Part shown: positions 31,739 through 40,797 of the stretch, one piece after another | Layout of the letters: every line of letters begins with the position of its first letter | Position numbering within the stretch: the stretch's first letter is position 1 | NCBI GenBank assembly: GCA_001917175.1 | Contig: MNTV01000032.1 | Coordinates: 44,079 to 108,078 of the forward strand | Direction: 5' to 3' | Length of the DNA stretch: 64,000 nucleotides | Source of the DNA: Azospirillum sp. 51_20 | GTDB taxonomy: Bacteria > Pseudomonadota > Alphaproteobacteria > RF32 > CAG-239 | The notes under the pieces: model-generated | Seen by the model: only the letters and a program-made list of their open reading frames with translations | Told to the model about the DNA's origin: nothing | Database searches by the model: none | Made by a program: the position numbers and the translations under genes

Positions 31739-33082
31739 CTACTGAAAACGTTTGATCTCGTTGACAATAGAGTCGCTCAGTTCCCGCACCAGCGCCTCAT
31801 CGCTGCCGGAAACCCAGACCCGGATCAGCGGTTCGGTTCCCGACGGATGCAAAACCACCCGCCCGCGGCCGGCGATTTTTTCTTCCGCCGCCTTTACCGC
31901 CGCCTTTACCCTTTCATCCCCGACCGCCTGCCGGACCACTTCGCGGCTGGCCACCCGCGGGTTGACGAAAACAAACGGATCAAAGGCGAAACGCGGAAAA
32001 ATTTCGCTCATTTTCCTGCCGCTCTTCAACAGCCCCAAACTGAGCAAAAGCCCGGCCACCATACCGTCGCCGGTTTTGCCGTAATCGGCAACCACCACAT
32101 GACCGGACTCTTCGCCGCCGACGCTGCAGCCGACTTCCCGCATTTTGGCAATTACCGCCCGTTCGCCGACTTTGGTGCTGTAATATTCCATGCCGAGCGA
32201 ACGAACGTAACGCTCCAGAGCGGTGTTGGAAAGCACCGTCGAAACCACCGCGTTGCCGTTGTATTTGCCTTCCGCTTTCAGAGTTTCCGCCAAAAAGGCA
32301 ATCAGCTGTTCGCTGGCGACTTTCTCGCCTTTTTCGTTGCAGACGATAATGCGGTCGCCGTCGCCGTCCACCGCGATTCCCAAATGGGCATGGGCATCGC
32401 GCACGGTCTCAAACATTTTTTCCGGGTGCTGCGATCCGCAGTCTTTGTTGATGTTGCAGCCGTCCGGACAATTGCCTAGTGTAATCACGCCGGCGCCGAG
32501 GTCTTTAAACACCTGCGGCATAATGTCGGCAAACACGCCGTTGGCACAGTCAAGCACCACCCGCAGCCCTTTCAGCGGACGATCCGATTCGATAAAGCTT
32601 TTGGCTTTTTCCAGATAAAGCACAACCGCTTCCTTGTTTTCGCTGACGGTACCCAGCCGGCCGCCGTCCAACTCAAACCTGTCTTCGGCAATCAGTTCTT
32701 CCAGCCGCGAAGTCACCTCGTCGGAAAATTTGTCGCCTTCCGCGGTGATCAGTTTGATGCCGTTGTCCTGATACGGATTGTGCGAAGCCGTAATCATAAA
32801 CGACATGTCCACGCCAAGTTCGGGGGTTACCGAAGTCACTGCCGGCGTCGGCAGTACACCGAGCTTAACCACATCGATCCCGGCCGCCGTCAGTCCGGCC
32901 GTCAGCCCGGCTTCAAGCATTTCACCGGAAATGCGGGTATCTCGCCCGATCGCTGCCCGCCGCTTGTTGCGGCAGATTTCCTGCCCGCAGGCCATTCCCA
33001 GTTTTACCGCAAATTCGGCAGTCATCGGATAAACGTTGGCCACCCCGCGCACCCCGTCGGTGCCGAACAATTTTTTAGTCAT
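31739..33082 (-). CDS. glmM: Phosphoglucosamine mutase
   Basis: GlmM converts glucosamine-6-phosphate to glucosamine-1-phosphate, feeding UDP-GlcNAc for peptidoglycan and lipopolysaccharide. The 447-aa protein starts KLFGTDGVRGVAN and has the phosphoserine site Ser100 in MITASHNPYQDNGIK, the metal loop GIAVDGDGDRI, the sugar loop GGEESGHVV, and the phosphate loop LHPSGTEPLIRVWV. In many alphaproteobacteria glmM directly follows ftsH. Here it is 4.7 kb away with two plus-strand genes between. It heads the long minus-strand run ending with the histidine kinase. Confidence 0.97.
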   Translation of the reverse strand: MTKKLFGTDGVRGVANVYPMTAEFAVKLGMACGQEICRNKRRAAIGRDTRISGEMLEAGLTAGLTAAGIDVVKLGVLPTPAVTSVTPELGVDMSFMITASHNPYQDNGIKLITAEGDKFSDEVTSRLEELIAEDRFELDGGRLGTVSENKEAVVLYLEKAKSFIESDRPLKGLRVVLDCANGVFADIMPQVFKDLGAGVITLGNCPDGCNINKDCGSQHPEKMFETVRDAHAHLGIAVDGDGDRIIVCNEKGEKVASEQLIAFLAETLKAEGKYNGNAVVSTVLSNTALERYVRSLGMEYYSTKVGERAVIAKMREVGCSVGGEESGHVVVADYGKTGDGMVAGLLLSLGLLKSGRKMSEIFPRFAFDPFVFVNPRVASREVVRQAVGDERVKAAVKAAEEKIAGRGRVVLHPSGTEPLIRVWVSGSDEALVRELSDSIVNEIKRFQ

Positions 33083-33166
33083 GATTCCAAAATCTCCTGT
33101 TTAAAACTGTCATCAATATATAAACATTCGCCGCAAATGGCAACAATCCATTTTGCAGCCGGGCAA

Positions 33167-33195
33167 TTGACTTTTTTTGTCCAATAAAGTACGAT
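33167..33195 (+). promoter_or_regulatory. Sigma-70-type promoter of the 861-aa gene
   Basis: TTGACT at 33167-33172 and TACGAT at 33190-33195 are 17 bp apart. The predicted start is near 33202, giving a ~28-nt leader that contains GGAG before the ATG. Confidence 0.6.
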
Positions 33196-33229
33196 AGAAA
33201 AACAATGTACCGGACACGGAGCGGCAGCA

Positions 33230-35815
33230 ATGATAAACATCAAAGAATATTTAATGACGAGGGGAAATGAAGAAAGGCGCGTTTACCATATTGTCAAAAA
33301 CGGAAGAATCGACCTGCTGCAACAGATTTTTCCCGATGCCGAAACGCTGGTTGCCAAAACCGAAAATTGCCGCGAATTCGGTTACGATGTCATGGCCAAC
33401 CTGGCCGACGACGGCAACACCGGCATGCTGAAAAAAATACTTTCGGCTTACTTTTCCGAAAACACGGAAGAAAACAACGCCCTGAAACGCCGTTTCCTCC
33501 TCAGCCATCGTATCAACGGCACTCCCAAAGACTTCCACCATTTCATCCGTTTTTTGTCTCCCCGGGAACAGAAGCAGGCAAAATTTGAACAAATGGAATG
33601 CTCCGACATCGACGAAATCGTCTTTCAGCAGCAAAAATTAAAACGCGGCGTTTTTCCTCCCGACCTGCGCTCAAAAAAAGACCGCAGACGGGCAGAATTT
33701 TATTATCTGCTGCGTGACGAATATCAAAACAGCCTGCCGTTGAAAAACCCCCACGAAAAAATGCCGACCGCCCGTCTCGGCATCGCTCCGAAAGGCGTCA
33801 GCGCAGTAGAAATCAAAGGATACGTCGGCAGCCCGGAAGAAAAAAACGCCGCCGAATTTCGTTCCTGGCAGGAAACTTATCCCCGGTTTCGCTTAACCAA
33901 AATCCCCGAAGACCAGCAGCCCGATCAGCCGCTTTGCTGCCGTACCGAAGATCTGCCGGCAATCCCTTACCGCCCCGGCCGATACGATTTGGCCAAAGAA
34001 GCTTTCCGGCAAATGCATTTTCCCGACCTGTGGTTTAACGATCATTATTTTCATTTCCTGTATTTCTTCGACCGTTCCTATCAGGATCTGCACGACAACG
34101 ACCCGGTCGTTTCGGCTTCTTTCAAAAACTTCAACGAAAACGGACATTTTTTCTCCGTTGAGAACCGGATCGATCCCACCGCTTCGGGGAATTCCCTTGC
34201 CGGCGTCAAATACAGCGCATATTCTTCCGACGACTACATCTGCCTGCTCTCGCAGACCGCGCCCATGTTTATGACGTCTCTTCTTCTCCACGAACTGGCG
34301 CATGACACCGACAAAAGCAACAACTTCTGCTGTTCCGACATATACGTTTTTTCCGCCTCTCTGATGGCCGCTCATCCCGAACACAGCATTCCCCGCACCA
34401 GAGCCGTTAACGAAACCCGCCGTTATTATCCGGCATCAGAATTCGAAAAAGAGAGTCTGGCCCGCGTTGCCGAAGCCGGCGTTTCCGCTTCTCTTGACCA
34501 AAAAGACAAACTGCTGGGAGCAATATATAAAATGTTCTCCGCCTATGGCAACGCTCAGCTCAATCAGGAAAGCGCCGTTCTCAACCGCATCAAACTCTGC
34601 GCGCGGCTGCGCCTGCCCGGACGCCCCGGCTATCACAAATTCGACGAAGCGGCAAAAGCCTGCCGGCATATGCATATACTGTCGGATCACTACCGGAATA
34701 TGGCTGACGGCATCTTATATGACCGCTCAGCCACACCGCCCCCCTGCTCACGGGAAAAACTGCAAGAAGCGGAAAACAAATTCAAAGAAAGCTGCAAACA
34801 GCTGCAAGGAAGCGGTTATTCGATCGTTGGCGGCAAAGACGTATCCTACCTGATTGCCGAAAAAGAAATCATCAAATGTATCGAGGCAGAACTCCGCGAC
34901 ATTGAAAAAATCAGAAAAAATCCGCTGGCCGCCAAAGTCGTGCTCGGGCTGGACACTGTTTCCCGCGACAACATCACCGACGATACGCCGCTCGAACTGC
35001 TGGCTGCCGAAGAATTTTCGCGGGCGCAGAAGTTCTGTGCCGCCCGAATAAAAGTAACGCCGGACGAAAAAATGCGCGAAGAACTAAAATTCCGCACCGA
35101 TGCCTGCCGAAACATCATGGAAAATCTGAAAAATGACGCCAAAGAGGGCATGCCTTTCGACCGAACCCTTTTTCAATCCGGCATCACCCGCACCGTCTAC
35201 GCCTTAACATTTGCCGAAAAAGTCGCCGAACGCTACTTTCCGGACTATCAACCGCAACCGTTTGACATCAACCGATGTCTGCCGCAAACAGAGGATAACG
35301 GAACGATTCGCACAGGAACAGAGGCGGTGCTGGAAAATATAGGCAATTTGGAAGCCAACATCGGTTATATAACGACCGACAACCCGGATCTTCGCCTGTC
35401 GGCAGAAATCATCGGCACTCCCTATTCAAATACTAAAGGAATTTTGGAAAGCGCAGAAAAACTGTATAAGCGCAAATTGGAACGTGCAGACAAAAACGAC
35501 CCTGAAGACGGCAAACTTGAAGCCATCGGCGATATGTTGGAACAAATCAGCCAAAGCAACTCAAATTTAAAACGCAATATTTTATCTGATATGCGTACCA
35601 TGCAATTAATCTATCGAGAACTGCATCCCGATATCTCCCGTCTGCCGGATGACCTGCAATTTTCCGGTTTGACTGCCGATTCGTTCGCTTCTTCGGATCA
35701 AAATACGCCGGCTCCGGCCAGACAAAATCTGCAAAAATACTGCCGGCAGCTTTTGCAAACCACGGCCGGTCAGGATACGGCCGTCCGACCCGCCGCCCGC
35801 GGATACGGCGACTAA
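33230..35815 (+). CDS. Large HExxH-motif (putative zincin) protein
   Basis: I do not recognise this 861-aa protein as a whole. Its clearest feature is LLLHELAHDTD, with His354-Glu-Leu-Ala-His358, the zinc-binding HExxH motif of metallopeptidases, after a hydrophobic lead-in (TAPMFMTSLLLHELAH). The region before it (residues 250-350) is aromatic-rich. The C-terminal ~350 residues are charged and mostly helical (ELRDIEKIRKNPLAAK, EELKFRTDACRNIMENLKND), with a disordered Pro/Ala tail. No signal peptide or membrane span is seen. GGAG lies eight bases before the ATG. The size, single-copy look and location between ftsH and glmM fit an accessory protein, possibly an exported effector or toxin, but that is speculation. 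Confidence 0.75.
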   Translation: MINIKEYLMTRGNEERRVYHIVKNGRIDLLQQIFPDAETLVAKTENCREFGYDVMANLADDGNTGMLKKILSAYFSENTEENNALKRRFLLSHRINGTPKDFHHFIRFLSPREQKQAKFEQMECSDIDEIVFQQQKLKRGVFPPDLRSKKDRRRAEFYYLLRDEYQNSLPLKNPHEKMPTARLGIAPKGVSAVEIKGYVGSPEEKNAAEFRSWQETYPRFRLTKIPEDQQPDQPLCCRTEDLPAIPYRPGRYDLAKEAFRQMHFPDLWFNDHYFHFLYFFDRSYQDLHDNDPVVSASFKNFNENGHFFSVENRIDPTASGNSLAGVKYSAYSSDDYICLLSQTAPMFMTSLLLHELAHDTDKSNNFCCSDIYVFSASLMAAHPEHSIPRTRAVNETRRYYPASEFEKESLARVAEAGVSASLDQKDKLLGAIYKMFSAYGNAQLNQESAVLNRIKLCARLRLPGRPGYHKFDEAAKACRHMHILSDHYRNMADGILYDRSATPPPCSREKLQEAENKFKESCKQLQGSGYSIVGGKDVSYLIAEKEIIKCIEAELRDIEKIRKNPLAAKVVLGLDTVSRDNITDDTPLELLAAEEFSRAQKFCAARIKVTPDEKMREELKFRTDACRNIMENLKNDAKEGMPFDRTLFQSGITRTVYALTFAEKVAERYFPDYQPQPFDINRCLPQTEDNGTIRTGTEAVLENIGNLEANIGYITTDNPDLRLSAEIIGTPYSNTKGILESAEKLYKRKLERADKNDPEDGKLEAIGDMLEQISQSNSNLKRNILSDMRTMQLIYRELHPDISRLPDDLQFSGLTADSFASSDQNTPAPARQNLQKYCRQLLQTTAGQDTAVRPAARGYGD

Positions 35816-36167
35816 GCTTCTGCCGCCGGCCGCCGCGCCATCCGCGGTTAAGCTGCCGGCTTTTGCCTTCCGCGCCTGCACACATAACGGCCGCCCCTGT
35901 CGTTAACTTTCTCCGCTCTTGCCGCCGGCCGCCCTTTCCCGCTTCATCCGGCCGTCCGCCTTCCCCTTTCCCGTCCTCATCGTCTGCCCTTCTCCGCTCT
36001 TGCCGCCGGCCGCCCTTTCCCGCTTCATCCGGCCGTCCGCCTTCCCCTTCCCTGTCCTCATCGTCTGCCCTTCTCCGCTCTTGCCGCCGGCCGCCGCGCC
36101 TGATCCCCCGTGACCGGGATGCCTTTTCTTCCGCTTGATTTTTTCCCGATACCGTGTTATCTGTCAT
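35816..36167. repeat. 81-bp tandem repeat, CT-rich
   Basis: Units begin at 35911, 35992 and 36073 (CTCCGCTCTTGCCGCCGGCC); the period is exactly 81 bp and the third copy is partial. Earlier, weaker copies of GCCGCCGGCCGCC occur at 35820. On the minus strand an open frame starting at an ATG at 36167 reads the unit as a 27-residue Arg/Glu/Gly-rich repeat (GGRRQERRRADDED, then GGRPDEAGK). It continues antisense into the end of the 861-aa gene and has no Shine-Dalgarno sequence. I treat it as a repeat rather than a gene. Confidence 0.7.
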
Positions 36168-36209
36168 GCATAAAATTAATTTTTATGTCAAATTATAAAA
36201 CAATATCGT

Positions 36210-37421
36210 ATGGAAAAAACAGGTTTTTACGCCGGATCTTTCGATCCTTTCACCGTCAGACATCTGACAATCGTTAAGGCTGCCGCCGCGTCTTTAAAGC
36301 GTATTATCATTGCCGTCGACGCCGCGCCAGAAAAGGAAATGACATTTTCCGCCGAGCGGAGAGTGCAACTGGTAAAATCGTCGTTAAGCGATTTCGTCCG
36401 CATCGGACAACTGTTCCGGGAAATGCCGAATTGCGACCTTTTCCGAAACGAAGCAGACCGACGCCCGTTGCCGGAAAACTGGACAGACTGCATCGAAGTC
36501 GTCACGTTCAGCGGTGATCCCTTCAAAGCGGCTGCTGCCGCAGGGGCTGACGTATTTATTGCGGACCCTTCGGAAAACTACGCTCCGTCTCCGGAAAATT
36601 CGTATTTCCTCGAACAGATCGGCAGATACTGTGGACATTCCCCGCAACTGTTTACCGTTCCGGCAGACATATGCGAAGAAACATTTCTTTACATGTCCGC
36701 TTTGCAAGTAAAACGGCTTTGCCGCAACAATTTGTTTGTTTTGGCCGCCCGCGGAGTTATGCCTTCAGTCATGGACGCGTTGGCGACCTTCTACCTGCAA
36801 AGCGTCTGGCTGAGAGAAAAAGTATGGTACAGCGACCAAAGCAACAGCCGGTATTACAAACTGGCGCAATTATACAACGATCCGCGACGCTGTTACCACA
36901 CTATGGCTCATCTGGCTTATATGTTGGACCTGCTGGAAGTGTATGAAAAGCGGGAAAAGACGGATTTTGACAGACACCATCTGATTTTAGCCGTTTTCGC
37001 CCATGATCTGGTTAATGAAGGCACCGCGGACGACGTTGCCCGCTCAGCCCAAAAAGTCGACGAGTTTTTCGGTCAACTCAACCGGTTGAAAACGGTTAAA
37101 AAAATCGTTGCCGCAACTGACCATGAAAATGCTCCAAACACGCCGCAAAGCACGGAAGAAAAACTGATCCGCGACCTCGATCTGGCAATTCTGGGAGACG
37201 ATTCCTTCCTTTACTGGCAATATGTCGCCAATTTAAGACAGGAATACATTTCCTTCCCGTTAGAAGAAATCGCCGTCATGCGCATCGCGTTCCTGCAAAA
37301 GCTGCTTGCGCGGGAACACATATTCGCGCTGCCGTTGTTCCGCCGGCTTTTCGAAGAAAACGCCCGCAAAAACATCAACGACGAAATTGCCTTCTGGCAG
37401 CGGCAGACTTGCGGCCGATAA
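36210..37421 (+). CDS. CoaD-like nucleotidyltransferase fused to an HD-phosphohydrolase
   Basis: The first ~180 residues of this 403-aa protein resemble phosphopantetheine/nicotinate nucleotidyltransferases: GFYAGSFDPFTVRHLTIV, then IIIAVD and an FSAERRVQLV helix. The usual HxGH/TxGH motif is changed to Thr-Val-Arg-His (15-18). Residues ~195-400 match the COG4339 HD-type metal-dependent phosphohydrolases: RRCYHTMAHLAYMLDLLE (His230, His234), AVFAHDLVNE (His265-Asp266), ATDHE and RDLDLAILG. I know of no standard enzyme with this fusion; a coupled nucleotide-handling role is possible. It follows the HExxH gene on the same strand after a 394-bp repeat gap. Confidence 0.85.
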   Translation: MEKTGFYAGSFDPFTVRHLTIVKAAAASLKRIIIAVDAAPEKEMTFSAERRVQLVKSSLSDFVRIGQLFREMPNCDLFRNEADRRPLPENWTDCIEVVTFSGDPFKAAAAAGADVFIADPSENYAPSPENSYFLEQIGRYCGHSPQLFTVPADICEETFLYMSALQVKRLCRNNLFVLAARGVMPSVMDALATFYLQSVWLREKVWYSDQSNSRYYKLAQLYNDPRRCYHTMAHLAYMLDLLEVYEKREKTDFDRHHLILAVFAHDLVNEGTADDVARSAQKVDEFFGQLNRLKTVKKIVAATDHENAPNTPQSTEEKLIRDLDLAILGDDSFLYWQYVANLRQEYISFPLEEIAVMRIAFLQKLLAREHIFALPLFRRLFEENARKNINDEIAFWQRQTCGR

Positions 37422-37540
37422 AGAAAAACCGCCGGCACAATTCGGCTGCTTGCGGATTAAAAATGAGGAAATTGTTTCCGAATTTAAAAAGGGGAAATAC
37501 TTCCGGATCAAAAAGCGGAACTCATTCCCGCATCTCACAA

Positions 37541-37756
37541 AAAAGGCACCCGCAGGTGCCTTTTTTGCTGTTTCTGCCCCGGCATCAGCATTTTATTGCC
37601 CGCCCCGGCCTCTGCCATCCCTGACAAAAATACTACAGTAAACAGAAGTCATTTCCGAATCTCAAAAAAAGGCACCCGCAGGTGCCTTTTTTGCTGCTTC
37701 TGCCCCGGCATCAGCATTTTATTGCCCGCCCCGGCCTCTGCCATCCCCGGCAAATA
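37541..37756. repeat. Duplicated terminator segment (126-bp period)
   Basis: A ~95-bp stretch occurs twice, from about 37538 and 37664. It holds AAAAAAGGCACC-CGCA-GGTGCCTTTTTT, then CTGCCCCGGCATCAGCATTT, CCCGCCCCGGCCTCTGCCAT and TACTACAGT. The right copy ends inside the ftsH stop region, so the duplication includes the ftsH 3' end. Each copy is a near-perfect bidirectional terminator (37541-37566; 37667-37692). They would stop ftsH transcription from the right and the CoaD-HD transcript from the left. Confidence 0.88.
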
Positions 37757-39625
37757 CTACAGTTCGGGGACGGAAGCATGGGTCTGTCTGGCGGGATCGA
37801 CCGGCGTTTCCGCCGACTTGTTAATCTTTTCGCCGTTGATCACCTGCCTGATTTCCTCCCCGGTCAGGGTTTCATATTCAATCAGGGCTTCGGAAAGACG
37901 CTCCCAGTCTTCCTTTTTCTCTTTCAGAATATTCAGAGCCCCTTCATGCGCTTCGCAAACCAGACGCTTGATTTCGGCATCCACCACCCGCGCGGTTTCC
38001 TCGCTCATGTTCTTGTTCTGGGTTACCGATTTGCCGAGGAAAACCTCTTCCGAATTCTCGGCATACAGCACCGGTCCGAGCAGATCGCTCATACCCCATT
38101 CGGTAACCATCGAACGCGCCAGCTTGGTCGCCGCGGCAATGTCGGAAGAAGCGCCGCTCGTTACTTTGTCACGGCCGAATTTCAATTCTTCCGCCGCGCG
38201 GCCGCCCATACAGATAATCAGACGCGAAAGCATTTTGGCCCGGGAATAGGAATACTGGTCTTTTTCCGGCAATTGCTGCACCATGCCGAGAGCCCGTCCC
38301 CGCGGCACGATCGTCGCCTTGTGGATGGGATCGGTTTCTTCAACGTTCAATGAACAAATTGCATGTCCGGCCTCGTGATAGGCGGTCAGCTTCTTTTCCT
38401 GTTCGTCCATTGCCATCGACTTGCGCTCGTTGCCCATCAGCACTTTATCTTTGGCATCGTCAAAGTCCTTGGAAGTAACTTTGCGCTTGTTGCGGCGTGC
38501 AGCCAGAAGCGCCGCCTCGTTTACCAGGTTGGCCAGGTCGGCGCCGGAAAAACCGGGCGTTCCGCGGGCCACCACGGCCAGATTGACGTCTTTGGCAAGC
38601 GGCACTTTGCGCACATGCACCTTCAAAATTTCCTCGCGGCCTTTCACGTCGGGATTGGGCACCACCACCTGCCGGTCAAAACGTCCCGGCCGCAGAAGCG
38701 CCGGATCCAAAACGTCCGGCCGGTTGGTCGCGGCGATCAGAATAACGTTTTCGTTCTCGTCAAAACCGTCCATTTCCACCAGCAGCTGGTTTAAGGTCTG
38801 CTCGCGTTCGTCGTTGCCGCCGCCGAGTCCCGCGCCGCGATGACGTCCGACCGCATCAATTTCGTCGATAAACAGCAGACAGGGCGAGTTCTTTTTGGCC
38901 TGGGCAAACATGTCGCGCACCCGCGAAGCACCCACGCCGACAAACATCTCGACGAAATCCGAACCGGAAATCGAAAAGAACGGAACGTCGGCTTCGCCGG
39001 CCACCGCTTTGGCCAAGAGCGTCTTGCCGGTTCCCGGAGGACCGACCAGCAAAACGCCCTTCGGTATCTTGCCGCCCAAACGCTGAAATTTGCCGGGATC
39101 TTTCAAAAAGTCGATCACTTCTTCCAGCTCCTGTTTGGATTCGTCACAGCCGGCCACATCGGCAAACGTCACCTTCTTGCTGTTTTCCAAAAGCCGCGCG
39201 CGCGACTTGCCGAAACTCATTGCTTTGCTGTTGCCGGCATTGGCTTGACGCATAAAAAAGATCCAAACCCCGATCAGCAAAATCATCGGGAACCAGGAAA
39301 TGACGATTCCCCAGAAAGTGTTGGCGGAAGTGTCTTCCGGCTTGGCATTGACCACCACGTTGTTTTTGCGCAGGGTTTCGATCATGGTCGGATCATACGG
39401 CGTATAAGTGTAAAACTTGCCGCCGTCGGTATAAGTTCCGTATACGTCCGGGCCGGAAACCGTCACTTCGGCAATCCTGTTGTTTTCCGCCTGATTCATA
39501 AACTCGGAAAACGGCAGTTCGCTGCCGGCGGACCTGGCCGGCGTTCCCTGTCCGGTCATGTTGGCAATCGCGGTCAGCAAAACGATCGCCGCCAGCCAGA
39601 AGATTAAACTTTTCCCTATTTTCAT
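37757..39625 (-). CDS. ftsH: ATP-dependent zinc metalloprotease FtsH
   Basis: FtsH is the membrane-anchored AAA+ hexameric protease that degrades misfolded membrane proteins and regulators such as LpxC. Two N-terminal TM helices (about 6-22 and 104-124) flank a periplasmic domain. They are followed by the AAA module with Walker A GPPGTGKT, Walker B LLFIDEIDAVG and the second region of homology (ATNRPDVLDPALLRPGRFDR, then the pore loop earlier in FVEMFVGVG). The zinc site is HEAGH at residues 417-421. The ATG at 39625 has AAGGA seven bases upstream; a GTG one codon earlier is less likely. It follows tilS by 70 bp. Confidence 0.97.
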   Translation of the reverse strand: MKIGKSLIFWLAAIVLLTAIANMTGQGTPARSAGSELPFSEFMNQAENNRIAEVTVSGPDVYGTYTDGGKFYTYTPYDPTMIETLRKNNVVVNAKPEDTSANTFWGIVISWFPMILLIGVWIFFMRQANAGNSKAMSFGKSRARLLENSKKVTFADVAGCDESKQELEEVIDFLKDPGKFQRLGGKIPKGVLLVGPPGTGKTLLAKAVAGEADVPFFSISGSDFVEMFVGVGASRVRDMFAQAKKNSPCLLFIDEIDAVGRHRGAGLGGGNDEREQTLNQLLVEMDGFDENENVILIAATNRPDVLDPALLRPGRFDRQVVVPNPDVKGREEILKVHVRKVPLAKDVNLAVVARGTPGFSGADLANLVNEAALLAARRNKRKVTSKDFDDAKDKVLMGNERKSMAMDEQEKKLTAYHEAGHAICSLNVEETDPIHKATIVPRGRALGMVQQLPEKDQYSYSRAKMLSRLIICMGGRAAEELKFGRDKVTSGASSDIAAATKLARSMVTEWGMSDLLGPVLYAENSEEVFLGKSVTQNKNMSEETARVVDAEIKRLVCEAHEGALNILKEKKEDWERLSEALIEYETLTGEEIRQVINGEKINKSAETPVDPARQTHASVPEL

Positions 39626-39695
39626 CACATTTCCTTAATTTAATAATCAATCTTGTCTATATATAGTTTTTTTCTTCGCAAAACACAATAGACTT

Positions 39696-40796
39696 TCAAC
39701 AATCGTCTTCCGCTGCCGTCAGCAGACGTTTCAACTTATGCGGCAAAACCGCCGTCCGGCCGCCGGACAACGCCGGCAGATCGGCTTTTCTCCCGCCGGA
39801 CACCCGCTTCGCACCGGCTTCGGGAATAACCCACCAGCGTTTCATAAACGGCAGAATTTCGCAGCCGCCGAGCGTGCAGCCGGCAAACAACGGATTTTGC
39901 AGCCGTTCGGCAAGCCGCCGCAGCTCCCGGTATTCCGGCGGATAGCCGCGGCCGCCGGCCTCCTTGATCAACCGCGCCAGAACCCGCCGGCCGATCTCGG
40001 GATGCAGCCGGGCAAACGCCGACGGAGAAATGCTGAAAGCCGGCCCTTCAAAACGGCGGACGCGGACTCGGACAAAAGCATCCGTTTCCGCTTCCAAATA
40101 TTCTCTGGTCATGCGCAAAGCCCGAGCCGTTTCCGCCAGCCGACGGATGCTGATGCCGGTTTTCTTTTCCAGTTCGGGCAGGAATTTACGGATTCTCACC
40201 CGCAGGAAATCATCGCAGCCGTTTGATGCGTCTTCCGCCCAGGCAATGCCGCTTTCCCGCAAAAGCTGCCGCAGCGCCGCAGGTTCGGCTTCAAGCAGCG
40301 GCCGCACGACGCAGATTTTTCCGCGGGGCGTCATTTCCGCCATCGCCGACAATCCGTCAACCCCGCTGCCGCGTTGCAAACGCATTAAAAAAGTTTCCGC
40401 CTGATCCTGCTGATGATGTGCCGTCAGGAGATAGTAAAAACCGTTTTTGACACACCAGTCTTCCATCAGTCGGTAACGGGCTTCTCTTGCTTTTTCTTCA
40501 ATACCGCCGTTTCCTTCTTCGGGAAACCAGTTCAGAACATGATGCTCAATACCCCATTTCTTCATCAACGCGGCCACCATTGCCGCTTCCGCATCCGCTT
40601 CCGGCCGCAGGTGATGATTAACTGTCAGCACTGCCGCCCGGCCGCCGTTTTGTTTTTGAAAATCTTTCAGCAGAAACGCCAGCGCCAGCGAGTCCGCGCC
40701 GCCGGAAACGGCAGCCGCGGTCAAACGGAAATCGGCATTGTATCCTGCCGCCAGTTCCCGCATTTTGGCGGCAAAACTTTCGGCCGTCGCCTCCAT
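39696..40796 (-). CDS. tilS: tRNA(Ile)-lysidine synthetase
   Basis: TilS converts C34 of the tRNA-Ile CAU anticodon to lysidine, switching the codon read from AUG to AUA. The 366-aa protein has the PP-loop ATP site SGGADS at residues 31-36, then TVNHHLRPEADAEA, LTAHHQQDQAETFLMRLQRG and GLSAM, all diagnostic. The C-terminal part (LARLHPEIGRRVLARLIKE region) is the linker domain, followed by a reduced TilS C-terminal domain. The ATG at 40796 lies at the cpoB stop (TAGCATG), so the two are translationally linked in the pal-cpoB-tilS-ftsH order typical of alphaproteobacteria. Confidence 0.95.
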   Translation of the reverse strand: MEATAESFAAKMRELAAGYNADFRLTAAAVSGGADSLALAFLLKDFQKQNGGRAAVLTVNHHLRPEADAEAAMVAALMKKWGIEHHVLNWFPEEGNGGIEEKAREARYRLMEDWCVKNGFYYLLTAHHQQDQAETFLMRLQRGSGVDGLSAMAEMTPRGKICVVRPLLEAEPAALRQLLRESGIAWAEDASNGCDDFLRVRIRKFLPELEKKTGISIRRLAETARALRMTREYLEAETDAFVRVRVRRFEGPAFSISPSAFARLHPEIGRRVLARLIKEAGGRGYPPEYRELRRLAERLQNPLFAGCTLGGCEILPFMKRWWVIPEAGAKRVSGGRKADLPALSGGRTAVLPHKLKRLLTAAEDDC

Positions 40797-40797
40797 G

